This document shows positions 16,549 to 25,479 of a DNA stretch of 64,000 nt, piece by piece; position 1 is the stretch's first letter; each line of letters begins with the position of its first letter. Origin of the DNA: Halanaerobium saccharolyticum subsp. saccharolyticum DSM 6643 (GTDB lineage: Bacteria; Bacillota; Halanaerobiia; Halanaerobiales; Halanaerobiaceae); assembly GCF_000350165.1 (NCBI RefSeq), contig NZ_CAUI01000005.1, positions 496,001 through 560,000 of the forward strand, in the 5' to 3' direction. The position numbers were made by a program, and so were the translations under genes. The notes under the pieces are model-generated. The model saw nothing but the letters and a program-made list of their open reading frames with translations. It was not told the DNA's origin and did not search any database.

Positions 16549-17730
16549 ATGGATTTAAACGTAACGCAAGCTTTTAGTATTGTTTTGTTAATTTTGGCAG
16601 TTGGTGAGTTGGTGTCGATGAAAACGAAGGCTATGATACCCTCGGTCTTTGTTTCAGCAGTATTATTTATAATTGGTTTTTGGACTATTCTACCTGGTGA
16701 TGTTGTAACCCAGAGCTCATTTGCTACACCAATAGTTTATTTATCAATGTATTTACTTTTAACTCATATGGGAACTTTAATGAGTTTAAAAGAACTTTTA
16801 TCACAATGGAAAACAGTAGTTATTGCACTTGGGGGTATAGTTGGTATAATTGCTCTTACTTTAAGTTTAGGTAATTTACTTTTTGGTTGGGAAAATGTAG
16901 TTGCAGCAACCCCGCCTTTGACTGGAGGAGTAGTAGCCTCAATTTTGATGTCAACAGCTGCAGCAGAAAAAGGTTTAACTTCAATTGCTGTTCTGGCAAC
17001 AGCAATGTATGTAATTCAAGGATTTTTTGGTTATCCAATAACATCTTATTTACTTAAAAAAGAGGCTAACCGTCTTGCTGATAAAGTGAGAAGTGGTGAA
17101 GTTAAAATGGAAGATAATAATCAGGAAAAAGCAGAAGAAAATGAAAGTAGATTTAGAATAATTCCACCTCTTCCTGAAGAATACCAAACTACATATGTTA
17201 TTTTATTTAAACTTGGAATAGTGGCAGCTTTAGCAGTAGCAGCAGCACCTATTTTACATCTTAATCAATTTGTAGTCTGTATGTTATTTGGAGTTATTGG
17301 TAGAGAGACTGGTTTTTTAGAAGAAAAGGCACTAGTTAAATCCGGTTCTTTTGGCTTTTTAATTACGATTTTAATGGCCTTTATTTTTGCAGGCCTCTCT
17401 GATGCAACACCTTCAATGTTAACAGAGATAGCAGTTCCTCTATTTGGTATTATAGTACTTGGTCTTACAGGTATGGCTTTAATCTCAATGTTTATTGGTA
17501 AAATGTTTGGCTACACCAAGGAAATGTCTATATCTATAGCTATGACAGCTCTTTATGGTTTTCCACCAAATTATATTCTAACTGTGGAATCAGCTAGAGC
17601 GAGTACTAAAAATGATGATGAATATCAATATGCTGTAGATGAAATGCTGCCCAAAATGTTGGTAGGTGGCTTTACAACAGTAACTATTGCCTCAGTTATT
17701 ATTGCTGGTTTCTTTGTTAAATTACTATAA
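16549..17730 (+). CDS. Multi-spanning membrane protein, putative anion/amino-acid transporter (GltS-like)
   Basis: 393 residues with about ten hydrophobic helices in two halves, joined by a charged cytoplasmic linker (residues 175-200, KLxKKEANRLADKVRSGE region followed by a Glu-rich stretch). The start at 16549 is set by TAGGAGGAGT; an in-frame TTG further upstream overlaps the promoter. Glycine/proline-rich re-entrant-looking segments (ATPPLTGGVVASILMSTAA in the first half, ALYGFPPNYILTVESA in the second) recall Na+/glutamate symporter-type carriers, but the match is loose. Three M20 hydrolases follow, so it probably imports their substrate or an acylated or carbamoylated amino acid. Confidence 0.55.
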   Translation: MDLNVTQAFSIVLLILAVGELVSMKTKAMIPSVFVSAVLFIIGFWTILPGDVVTQSSFATPIVYLSMYLLLTHMGTLMSLKELLSQWKTVVIALGGIVGIIALTLSLGNLLFGWENVVAATPPLTGGVVASILMSTAAAEKGLTSIAVLATAMYVIQGFFGYPITSYLLKKEANRLADKVRSGEVKMEDNNQEKAEENESRFRIIPPLPEEYQTTYVILFKLGIVAALAVAAAPILHLNQFVVCMLFGVIGRETGFLEEKALVKSGSFGFLITILMAFIFAGLSDATPSMLTEIAVPLFGIIVLGLTGMALISMFIGKMFGYTKEMSISIAMTALYGFPPNYILTVESARASTKNDDEYQYAVDEMLPKMLVGGFTTVTIASVIIAGFFVKLL

Positions 17731-17794
17731 ATTAAACATAGTTTTAAAATATAATTAAGCTAGTTTAAAAGCAAGAGAGGAGATAGTAGATAAA

Positions 17795-19033
17795 ATGTTG
17801 ACACAAGTAGAGAGAATTAAAAATGATATTGAAAACTTAAAAGAGTTTAATGCAACTCCTGGTAAAGGATTAACTCGCTTTTCTTTAACTGAAGAAGATC
17901 GTGGAGCCAGAAATTATTTAAAAGGTGAACTCCAGAAATTAGATGTTGAAATTTATGAAGATGCAGCTGGTAGTTTAGTTGCTAGAAGAGAAGGTACAGA
18001 CAAAGATGCACCGGTAGTTATGATCGGTTCTCATTTTGACTCTGTTAAAAATGGAGGGCATTTTGATGGTCCTGCAGGAGTGATAATGGCTCTCGAAATT
18101 TTAAGAGTCATGGAAGAAAACAATGTAAAAACAAAATATCCAATAGAATTTGTAGCAATGATTGAAGAAGAAGGTGGTCGCTTTGGTGGTGGAGTCTTTG
18201 GTAGTCGAGCGATGACTGGCCAAGTCGATTATCAGGAGCTTCTAGATTTTAAAGATGCTGATGGTATTTCTATGGCTCAGGCTTTCGAAGATTTTGGTTT
18301 TGATCCAACAAAAATTGAAGAAGCAAAAAGAGATCCAGAAGAGCTTAAAGCTTTTATAGAGCTGCATATAGAACAAGGTCCAGTTTTAGAAAATGAAGCA
18401 AAAGATGTAGGAATAGTTGATTTTATAGTTGGAATTAATCAAATTAGAGTTAAGATTGAAGGTAGAGCTGATCATGCAGGAACAACTCCAATGGAGATGC
18501 GTAAAGATGCTCTTTCTTCAGCAGCTGAAGTTATTTCGGAAATTAAAAACTTTGCCTTAAAAGCTGGAAATGGAACCGTTGCTACCGTAGGAACTCTTGC
18601 TGTAAAGCCAGGAGCTGCTAATATTGTACCGGCAGAAGTAGAATTTTCTGTTGATATCAGATCTAAAAAATTAAACTGTATTGAAGAAGTAAGAGATCAG
18701 ATTGATCAGGCTCTGGCTGCTATAAAGGCAGAACATGCTGTTGATTATTCTGTGCAAAATATGTTAATGGTTGAACCGGTTGAATTATCACAGGAAATCT
18801 TTAATACTTTTAAAGATGAATCTAAAAAACTGGGTTTAAACTCTAAAGAAATGATTAGTGGTGCTGGTCATGATGCGATGATTATGGCAGCTATTACAGA
18901 TGTGGGTCTAATATTTGTGCCCAGTAAAGATGGAAGAAGTCACACGCCAGAAGAATGGACAGATTACGAAGATTTACAAAAAGGAATAGAACTTATTTAT
19001 CATACTGTTTTAAAGGTTGGTGAAGCGGAATGA
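17795..19033 (+). CDS. M20-family amidase, hydantoinase/carbamoylase type
   Basis: Metal-dependent amidohydrolase of 412 residues, of the N-carbamoyl-L-amino acid hydrolase / allantoate amidohydrolase / beta-ureidopropionase group. Metal ligands are visible in IGSHFDSVKNGGHFDGPAG (His, Asp), IEEEGGRFGGGVFGSR (Glu), ELHIEQGPVLE (His) and ISGAGHDAMIMA (His). The dimerisation domain interrupts the catalytic domain near residues 210-325 (RADHAGTTPMEMRKDAL). Cytoplasmic. Its stop overlaps the next start (ATGA), so the two are translationally coupled. Which carbamoyl or ureido substrate it uses is unknown. Confidence 0.85.
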   Translation: MLTQVERIKNDIENLKEFNATPGKGLTRFSLTEEDRGARNYLKGELQKLDVEIYEDAAGSLVARREGTDKDAPVVMIGSHFDSVKNGGHFDGPAGVIMALEILRVMEENNVKTKYPIEFVAMIEEEGGRFGGGVFGSRAMTGQVDYQELLDFKDADGISMAQAFEDFGFDPTKIEEAKRDPEELKAFIELHIEQGPVLENEAKDVGIVDFIVGINQIRVKIEGRADHAGTTPMEMRKDALSSAAEVISEIKNFALKAGNGTVATVGTLAVKPGAANIVPAEVEFSVDIRSKKLNCIEEVRDQIDQALAAIKAEHAVDYSVQNMLMVEPVELSQEIFNTFKDESKKLGLNSKEMISGAGHDAMIMAAITDVGLIFVPSKDGRSHTPEEWTDYEDLQKGIELIYHTVLKVGEAE

Positions 19034-20217
19034 ATAGTGTCAAAGAATTAGCAGAAGAATATTTTGATTATGCTGTTTCTATGCGAAGAGAGTTTCATAT
19101 GCATCCTGAACCAAGTATGAAAGAGGAAAGAACATCCCGCAGAATTATAGAAGAATTAGAAAAGCTTGGTTTGGAAGCAAAAAATGCTGCAGGTACCGGG
19201 GTTGTCTGTGAAATAAAAGGCGGCAAAAAATCAGCCAGTAATAAAACTGTAGCTTTAAGAGCTGATATGGATGCTTTAGAGCTGGAAGAAAAAAATGAAG
19301 TAGAATATAAATCTAAAAACGAGGGTTTAATGCATGGTTGTGGTCATGACGGACATTCAGCCAGTCTGCTGACAGCTGCCAAAATATTGAACGATTTAAA
19401 AGAAGAATTTGCAGGAACTGTTAAATTGATTTTTCAACCCGGAGAAGAAATAGCTGTAGGAGCAAAAACTATGGTTGAAGAAGGTGTAGTAGAAGATGTT
19501 GATGCTATCTTTGGTATACATATCTGGAATGATTTAGAAAGCGGCAAGATATCTGTAGAAGCTGGCCCCCGGATGGCTGCAGTTAATCAGTTCATTATCA
19601 AAGTTAAGGGAGAAGGAGGACATGGTTCTATGCCTCACCAGGGAGTAGATCCAATAATGGCTGGTGCTGCAATTGTAATGAATCTCCAGACCATTGTCAG
19701 TAGAGAATTTAATCCAATGGAACCCTCTGTCTTAAGTGTAGATATTTTCAATTCGGGTTCAAAAGGAAATGTACTACCTGATTCAGCCCATATAGAAGGT
19801 ACAACTAGATGTTTTAGCAGAGAAATTAATCATAAGTTTGAAGGAATTATTAGAAGAATTGCTCAGGAGACAGCTGAAAGTTATAGAGCTGAAGCTGAGT
19901 TAGAATATATTAAAATGACCCTACCCTGTATTAATGATCAAGATATTTCAGAAATTGCTCAAGAAGCAGCAGCTGAATTTGCTGGTAAGGATTCTTTAAT
20001 AAAGCTCGATAAAACAACAGGTGGAGAAGATTTTTCATTTTTTGCAGCAGAAGTTCCAGCAACTTTTGTCTTTGTTGGTTCCCGGAACGAAGATAAAGGT
20101 GCTGATGCTCCCCATCACCATCCAGAATTTAATATAGATGAAGATTCATTAAAAACTGCTTCTGGATTATATGCCCAGTTTGCTCTGGACTTTTTAACTG
20201 AAGGGGAGGTAGAATAA
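19030..20217 (+). CDS. M20-family amidohydrolase / aminoacylase-like (copy 1)
   Basis: 395-residue zinc amidohydrolase of the IAA-amino acid hydrolase / N-acyl-amino acid deacylase group. Landmarks are the N-terminal RREFHMHPEPSMKEERTS, the metal site MHGCGHDGHSASLL (Cys and His ligands), FQPGEEIAVGAKTMVEEG with the catalytic/metal Glu, GGHGSMPHQGVDPIMAG from the lid domain, and a C-terminal HHHPEFNIDED His ligand. It overlaps the upstream carbamoylase gene and lies 2 nt before a paralogue, giving a tight three-enzyme operon for hydrolysis of acylated amino acids or peptides. Confidence 0.9.
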   Translation: MNSVKELAEEYFDYAVSMRREFHMHPEPSMKEERTSRRIIEELEKLGLEAKNAAGTGVVCEIKGGKKSASNKTVALRADMDALELEEKNEVEYKSKNEGLMHGCGHDGHSASLLTAAKILNDLKEEFAGTVKLIFQPGEEIAVGAKTMVEEGVVEDVDAIFGIHIWNDLESGKISVEAGPRMAAVNQFIIKVKGEGGHGSMPHQGVDPIMAGAAIVMNLQTIVSREFNPMEPSVLSVDIFNSGSKGNVLPDSAHIEGTTRCFSREINHKFEGIIRRIAQETAESYRAEAELEYIKMTLPCINDQDISEIAQEAAAEFAGKDSLIKLDKTTGGEDFSFFAAEVPATFVFVGSRNEDKGADAPHHHPEFNIDEDSLKTASGLYAQFALDFLTEGEVE

Positions 20218-20219
20218 GC

Positions 20220-21386
20220 ATGGATTTTAAAGATATATTGTCAAAACAAGAAGCTTATGTTCTTAAACTGAGAAGAGAGTTTCATATGTATCCTGAGACA
20301 AGCTGGAATGAAACAAGAACATCAAAAAGAGTTAAAGAAGAACTAGATAAAATGGGAATTAACTACCAAGAATATGCAGATACAGGGTTGGCTGCAGTTA
20401 TTGAAGGTAGAGAAAAAGGAAAAACTGTAGCTTTAAGAGCTGATATGGATGCTCTTGAAGTTGAAGAGAAAACTGATTTAGAATTTAAGTCAAAAAATGA
20501 AGGAATAATGCATGCCTGTGGTCATGACGGACATACAGCTATGTTGTTGGGTGCAGCTCGAGCTCTTTTGGAAGTTAAAGACCAAATAAAAGGAAGAGTT
20601 AAACTTATCTTTCAGCCAGCAGAAGAAATGGTTCAAGGAGCTGCTAAAATGGTTGAAGAAGGAGTTTTAGCAGATGTAGATGGAATTATGGGTATTCATC
20701 TCTGGGCGAATTTACCAACTGGCAAAATTAATGTACAGGAAGGCCCCAGAATGGCCTCTGGAGATTATGTTATTGTTGATTTTAAAGGTAAGGGTGGCCA
20801 TGGTTCAATGCCTCATCAGGCTGTAGATCCAATAGTTATGGCATCTTCATTTATCTTAGAATCTCAGGCTATTTTAAGTCGAGAGACTGACTCTTTAGAT
20901 CCTGTAGTATTTACATTGGGTAAGATGAAATCTGGAAGTAGATTTAATGTAATACCAGATAAATCAGAAATCGTAGGCACTTTAAGATGTTTTAACGAAA
21001 AGACAAGAAATGAGGCCAGTGAAGCTATTAAGCGTTATGCTGATAAAATAGCTAAATCCTACAGAGGAGAAGCTGAAGTTGAGATCAGAAAAGGAACTCC
21101 TCCTACTATTAATGATCAAAGATGTACTGAAATAGCTCAGGCTGCTGCCCAAAAAATAGCAGCTGAAGATAATTTAATTGAAATGGAAAAAACACCAGGT
21201 AGTGAAGATATGGCCTATTATTTAAGAGAAGTACCAGGGGTAATAGCATTTGTCGGAGCAGCTTTTGCAGATGAATCTAAAAATTATCCTCATCATAACT
21301 CAAGATTTAATATTAATGAAGAAAGTTTAAAACAAGGTACAGAACTATACTTTAATTTTGCGCTGGAGTTTTTAGAGCAGTATTAA
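20220..21386 (+). CDS. M20-family amidohydrolase / aminoacylase-like (copy 2)
   Basis: 388 residues, clearly a tandem paralogue of the preceding gene. The same blocks are RREFHMYPETSWNETRTS, MHACGHDGHTAMLL, FQPAEEMVQGAAKMVEEG, GGHGSMPHQAVDPIVMA and PHHNSRFNINEESL. It differs in that the second half of the metal site reads TPGSEDMAYY instead of the TTGGEDFSFF of copy 1, suggesting a different acyl or amino-acid preference. GGGGAGGTAG near the end of copy 1 is its ribosome binding site. The terminator follows directly. Confidence 0.9.
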   Translation: MDFKDILSKQEAYVLKLRREFHMYPETSWNETRTSKRVKEELDKMGINYQEYADTGLAAVIEGREKGKTVALRADMDALEVEEKTDLEFKSKNEGIMHACGHDGHTAMLLGAARALLEVKDQIKGRVKLIFQPAEEMVQGAAKMVEEGVLADVDGIMGIHLWANLPTGKINVQEGPRMASGDYVIVDFKGKGGHGSMPHQAVDPIVMASSFILESQAILSRETDSLDPVVFTLGKMKSGSRFNVIPDKSEIVGTLRCFNEKTRNEASEAIKRYADKIAKSYRGEAEVEIRKGTPPTINDQRCTEIAQAAAQKIAAEDNLIEMEKTPGSEDMAYYLREVPGVIAFVGAAFADESKNYPHHNSRFNINEESLKQGTELYFNFALEFLEQY

Positions 21387-21410
21387 TAGTATTAACTATA
21401 TATTTATAAT

Positions 21411-21472
21411 AAATCTCTACTTATTGTGATGCTGATTAGTTCAGTATTAAACAAGAAGTAGGGATTTTTTTA
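21411..21472 (+). terminator. Terminator after the M20 operon
   Basis: AAATCTCTACTT (21411-21422) pairs with AAGTAGGGATTT (21456-21467) around a loop of about 33 nt, followed by a T-run. Confidence 0.75.
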
Positions 21473-21542
21473 TATTTTTAAATTAAAGGATTGTTCTATC
21501 TTTTCAAGAACTTTATATATAAAGGAAAAATTAGTAATCAAT

Positions 21543-21560
21543 GCTAATATTTACGACATA
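21543..21560 (+). promoter_or_regulatory. Candidate operator upstream of the WYL regulator gene (copy 1)
   Basis: This 18-bp sequence, GCTAATATTTACGACATA, matches 15 of 18 positions of the sequence at 22564-22581 before cas3. It ends 33 bp before the WYL start codon. The shared core is CTAAT-R-TTT-R-CGACATA. The likely reading is that the WYL protein binds both sites, but this is inference. Confidence 0.55.
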
Positions 21561-21593
21561 ATTTGACAAAATATTTTGAAAAGAGGGGTTAAA

Positions 21594-22559
21594 ATGGCTG
21601 AAAATAATCGAATTTTTCGGATCATAAAAACTATTATGCTTTTAAATGAGCCTTATAAACATTGGGAAGCAAAAGATTTTGCTAATTATTTTGGTATTTC
21701 AGAAAGAACCTTTCATCGTGATAAAAAAATCATGGAAGAACTTGGGGTGCCGATATATTATGATAATCACTTAAAAGAATACAAGATTTTGGACAATTTT
21801 AGATTCAAAGCACCAAATTTAGATCAAAAAGAAACAGAAGCTGTTTTGCTGGCAGCTAAAGAATATCAAAATCGCAGTTTCCCAATGAAAAAAGAATTAG
21901 AATCAGGTCTTGCTAAAGTGTATAACTCTCTACCAGAGTTTTTAAAAAATAGTATGGGCAGCTACATCAAAAATTATGAAATAATATCTGAACCTTTTGT
22001 TGATTTAGAAGAACATCAGCAGAAATTTAATCTGCTTAAAGAAGCAATTAATAATGAAAACAAAATTTTAATTAGCTATTATTCAATGAGCAGTGACCAA
22101 ACTACTGAGAGAAAATTAGATCCCTATAATCTTTTTTTTAATAATGGAGCGCCTTATCTATATGCATTTTGCCATTTAAGAGAAGAAAAAAGAATTTTTC
22201 GTATTGATCGAATTAAGGATATAAAAATAACCGAAGAAGATTTTTTGCTGCCTGATGATTTTTCTTTGGCTGATGAGCTGGATAATGCCTGGGGAGTTGA
22301 ACAGGGAAAAAACGAAATGGAGGTAGAAGTTAGATTCAGCGGCAGAGCAGCACGTTTTGTTCCTGAGTATCACTGGAGTGATCAGCAGGAAATTGAAGAG
22401 ATAGCTGAAAATCAAATTATTTTTAAAGTAAAAACTGGAAGCCGGGAAGAGATCAAAAAATGGGTTTTAGGTTATGGATCTGAGGCGGAGGTTCTCAAAC
22501 CAGCTGAATTAAGAAAAGAAATGCAGCAAGAAATAGAAAAAATGCTGGAAAATTATTAA
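21594..22559 (+). CDS. WYL-domain transcriptional regulator of the CRISPR-Cas locus
   Basis: 321-residue regulator with an N-terminal winged helix-turn-helix (residues 1-65; HWEAKDFANYFGISERTFHR looks like the recognition region) and a WYL ligand-sensing domain from about residue 145 (ISYYSMSS, LDPYNLFFNNGAPYLYAFCH, IFRIDRIKDI), then a C-terminal extension. The start at 21594 follows GAGGGGTT; an in-frame TTG at 21576 is less likely. It lies immediately upstream of cas3 in the same direction. WYL proteins are known regulators of CRISPR-Cas and other defence systems and may sense nucleic-acid ligands. The repeated motif before it and before cas3 suggests it controls itself and the cas operon. 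Confidence 0.85.
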   Translation: MAENNRIFRIIKTIMLLNEPYKHWEAKDFANYFGISERTFHRDKKIMEELGVPIYYDNHLKEYKILDNFRFKAPNLDQKETEAVLLAAKEYQNRSFPMKKELESGLAKVYNSLPEFLKNSMGSYIKNYEIISEPFVDLEEHQQKFNLLKEAINNENKILISYYSMSSDQTTERKLDPYNLFFNNGAPYLYAFCHLREEKRIFRIDRIKDIKITEEDFLLPDDFSLADELDNAWGVEQGKNEMEVEVRFSGRAARFVPEYHWSDQQEIEEIAENQIIFKVKTGSREEIKKWVLGYGSEAEVLKPAELRKEMQQEIEKMLENY

Positions 22560-22563
22560 AAAA

Positions 22564-22590
22564 ACTAATGTTTGCGACATAGGGGTGTCG
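22564..22590 (+). promoter_or_regulatory. Candidate operator in the cas promoter region (copy 2)
   Basis: ACTAATGTTTGCGACATA at 22564-22581 repeats the sequence found before the WYL gene. Here it also runs into a short inverted repeat, CGACA then six nt then TGTCG (22575-22590). It occupies the only gap between the WYL gene and cas3. No standard -10 element is obvious downstream, so the cas genes may depend on activation or on read-through. Confidence 0.55.
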
Positions 22591-22626
22591 GTAGGGGATG
22601 GTAAGATGGAATGGGAGGTGAGATAG

Positions 22627-24783
22627 TTGGAAAAATTTATTGCTCATACGGAAAATGATAAAGGAGAAACTCATGAATTAAAAGATCATATTTATAGTAC
22701 TGCAAATAAAGCTAAGAAATTTGCTGATAAATGGTCAATGGGTGATTTAGCATATACAAGTGGTTTGTTACATGATTTAGGAAAATATAGTGATCAGTTT
22801 CAGAACTATTTAAAAAACAATTCTTCAGGAGTAGAACATGCTATTGCAGGAGCAATATTTGCAAAAAAAGATAAGTCAATAAAATTTTCTAATATATTGC
22901 CCTTTTTTATTGCTGGACATCATGCAGGGTTACATAATCTTACAGATTTAAAAAACAGTTTAAAAGAAAAAGCAAATAAAGATTTTGTGAAAAGTAGTAT
23001 AAATAATTTTGGTAATAATATTAAATTAGAATATAAAGATAATGAAAATATAAATTTTGATATAAAAAATGATCGGTTAGAATTAGAATTTTTAATGAGA
23101 ATGATGTTTTCTTCATTAGTAGATGCGGATTACTTAGATACAGAAAAACATTTTGACTTAAATAAATATTCATTAAGAAATTTAAATAATTATGATATTG
23201 AAGGCTTATGGAATAAATTCAGTGAAAATCAGAATAAATTAATGGAAGAGGCAGAAAAAAGTAAATTAAATGACATAAGAAATAATATATATGACTCTGT
23301 ATTAAATAAAGCAGAACAAAAAAATAAATTTTTCAGTTTAACAGTTCCTACTGGTGGGGGAAAGACTAGAACAGGTTTAGGATTTGCATTAAAACATGCA
23401 AAATTTAATAATATGGATAGAGTTATAGTTGTCATCCCATATACCAATATTATTGAACAAACTGCCAAAACTTATAAAGAAATTTTAGGAGAAGAAAATA
23501 TTTTAGAACATCACTCTAATTTTGATTTTAGTGAAGATGAAGCAGAATATAATAAAGAGAAAATTAAACTGGCAACTGAAAATTGGGATATGCCAGTAGT
23601 TGTAACAACTTCTGTTCAATTTTTTGAAAGTTTATTTTCACATAAAACAAGTAAATTAAGAAAACTGCATAATCTGGCAAATTCGACTATAATTTTTGAT
23701 GAAGTCCAGACATTACCACCTGAGTATTTAAATTCAATCCTTCAGGTTTTAAAACAATTAGTCAAAAATTATAATTCTGCAATTGTATTTTCAACAGCTA
23801 CTCAACCAGCTTTTGGAGATAGAGATAAATTTAATGGTATAAAAAACATAGAAGAACTTGTTCCAGACACTGATAATTTATTTCGAAATTTAGCACGAGT
23901 TGAATATGATCTAAGCTATATTGAAAAGAAATTAAGCTGGAATCAGGTAGCTGAACTAATGTTAGAAGAAAAACAAGCATTAGCTGTTTTAAATACAAAA
24001 GATGATGCCAAAAAACTTTATTCTATTTTAAGTGATAATTCAAAAAATGTTTATCATTTATCAACTTATATGTGTTCAGCACATCGAAAAATTATTTTAA
24101 ATGAAGTGAAAGAAAAATTAAATAATAATGAAAGTTGTTACTTGATTTCAACTCAATTAATAGAAGCAGGGGTCGATATAGATTTTCCAATGGTTTTAAG
24201 GGCAATGGCTCCACTTGACAGTATTGTGCAGGCTGCAGGAAGATGCAATAGAGAAAATAAGCTAGATAAGGGAAAAGTAATTGTCTTTACTCCTAAGGAA
24301 AACAAATTACCTAAAGGTATTTATAAAACGGCTACTGATAAAAGCAAACTCTTTTTAAATGATCCTGAGCAATTACTGACAGCAGAAATTTTTCTAGGTT
24401 ATTTTGATACATTATACAAAGATGTAAATTTAGACAAAAAGAAAATTAATGAATCAAGAAAAAGTTTTAAATTTCGAGAAGTAAGTAGACAATTTAAAAT
24501 TATACCTGATGATACAGTAAATGTGATAATTGAAAATAATGATATAATTGATCAATTGCCGGTTAATTTAAATGTCATTAAAAATAAAGAATTTATCAGT
24601 AGGGAGGAATGGCGTAAATTACAACCATATCTTATTTCAATTAGAAAATATAAAGTAAATGATTTATTAAAAGATGGTATACTTTACGAATTATTGGAAG
24701 ATGTTTATGTCTGGACTGGAAAGTATGATGAAAAAGAAGGAATAATGTTAGATGGATATAATACAAGTGACTTTTTACCATAA
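22627..24783 (+). CDS. cas3: CRISPR-associated nuclease/helicase Cas3 (type I-C)
   Basis: 718-residue effector that degrades DNA licensed by Cascade. It starts at TTG after GGGAGGTGAG. The N-terminal HD nuclease has H49-D50 in SGLLHDLGKYSD and a later FIAGHHAG motif. The superfamily 2 helicase follows: Walker A VPTGGGKTRTGL near residue 240, the DEAH-box equivalent FDEVQTLPPEYL near 358, FSTATQPAF (motif III), and ISTQLIEAGVDIDF with QAAGRCNRE (motif VI) near 510-540. Both nuclease and helicase motifs look intact. It is the first gene of the cas operon and is followed 22 nt later by cas5. Confidence 0.96.
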   Translation: MEKFIAHTENDKGETHELKDHIYSTANKAKKFADKWSMGDLAYTSGLLHDLGKYSDQFQNYLKNNSSGVEHAIAGAIFAKKDKSIKFSNILPFFIAGHHAGLHNLTDLKNSLKEKANKDFVKSSINNFGNNIKLEYKDNENINFDIKNDRLELEFLMRMMFSSLVDADYLDTEKHFDLNKYSLRNLNNYDIEGLWNKFSENQNKLMEEAEKSKLNDIRNNIYDSVLNKAEQKNKFFSLTVPTGGGKTRTGLGFALKHAKFNNMDRVIVVIPYTNIIEQTAKTYKEILGEENILEHHSNFDFSEDEAEYNKEKIKLATENWDMPVVVTTSVQFFESLFSHKTSKLRKLHNLANSTIIFDEVQTLPPEYLNSILQVLKQLVKNYNSAIVFSTATQPAFGDRDKFNGIKNIEELVPDTDNLFRNLARVEYDLSYIEKKLSWNQVAELMLEEKQALAVLNTKDDAKKLYSILSDNSKNVYHLSTYMCSAHRKIILNEVKEKLNNNESCYLISTQLIEAGVDIDFPMVLRAMAPLDSIVQAAGRCNRENKLDKGKVIVFTPKENKLPKGIYKTATDKSKLFLNDPEQLLTAEIFLGYFDTLYKDVNLDKKKINESRKSFKFREVSRQFKIIPDDTVNVIIENNDIIDQLPVNLNVIKNKEFISREEWRKLQPYLISIRKYKVNDLLKDGILYELLEDVYVWTGKYDEKEGIMLDGYNTSDFLP

Positions 24784-24805
24784 TGCTAAAAGGAGGTGAA
24801 AAAGT

Positions 24806-25477
24806 TTGGAAGATTTTAAATTTGATCCTGTTAAAGTAAAAGTCTGGGGAGAATTTGCCTGTTTTACCAGACCAGATATGAAAGTTGAAAGAGTCAGTTA
24901 TCAAGTAATGACTCCATCTGCTGCTCGAGGAATATTATCTTCAATTTTTTGGAAACCTGAATTTGATTGGGTTATTCAAAAAATACATGTTTTAAACCCA
25001 ATCAGGCATATTTCTATAAGAAGAAATGAGGTGAAAAGCAAAATATCACCGGGAAGTGTAAAGCATTGGATGAAAAATGATGGTCATGACCGTTATTATG
25101 CGGATAAAGATAGAACCCAGAGGAATACGCTAGCTTTAAGGGATGTAAGTTATATAATTGAGGCAAATGTCAGTTTAAAAGAACATGCTAAAAATGAACA
25201 TCCTGCCAAATATCGAGATCAGTTTAGAAGGCGAGTAAATAATGGAAGCTGTTATAAAAGACCTTTTTTAGGCAATAGAGAATTTGCAGCGTTCTTTGCT
25301 CCAGTAGATGGTTCTGAAACAGCTATTGATTATACTGACCAATTAGGAAGAATGCTATTTGATTTAAATTATAATATTGATGAAGAGAGAGCAAAACCTG
25401 TCTTTTTCAATGCAGAAATTAATAATGGTGTGCTGAATGTTCCTGTAGAAAAGTATAAAGAAGTCTGGAGGAATTAA
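24806..25477 (+). CDS. cas5c: CRISPR-associated protein Cas5 (Cas5d/Cas5c, pre-crRNA endonuclease)
   Basis: 223-residue RAMP protein starting at TTG after AAGGAGGTGAAA. In type I-C systems this protein replaces Cas6: it cuts pre-crRNA at the 3' base of the repeat hairpin and then stays bound to the 5' handle in Cascade. The start VKVWGEFACFTRPDMKVERV and VMTPSAARGILSSIFWKPE are hallmarks of the Cas5d subfamily. No cas6 gene is present in the locus, consistent with that role. Confidence 0.95.
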   Translation: MEDFKFDPVKVKVWGEFACFTRPDMKVERVSYQVMTPSAARGILSSIFWKPEFDWVIQKIHVLNPIRHISIRRNEVKSKISPGSVKHWMKNDGHDRYYADKDRTQRNTLALRDVSYIIEANVSLKEHAKNEHPAKYRDQFRRRVNNGSCYKRPFLGNREFAAFFAPVDGSETAIDYTDQLGRMLFDLNYNIDEERAKPVFFNAEINNGVLNVPVEKYKEVWRN

Positions 25478-25479
25478 TA

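Noticed and set aside
21563-21568. TTGACA just before the WYL gene as a -35 element
   Set aside because: It lies only 31 bp from the start codon with no -10 at a suitable distance; the region overlaps the ribosome binding site.
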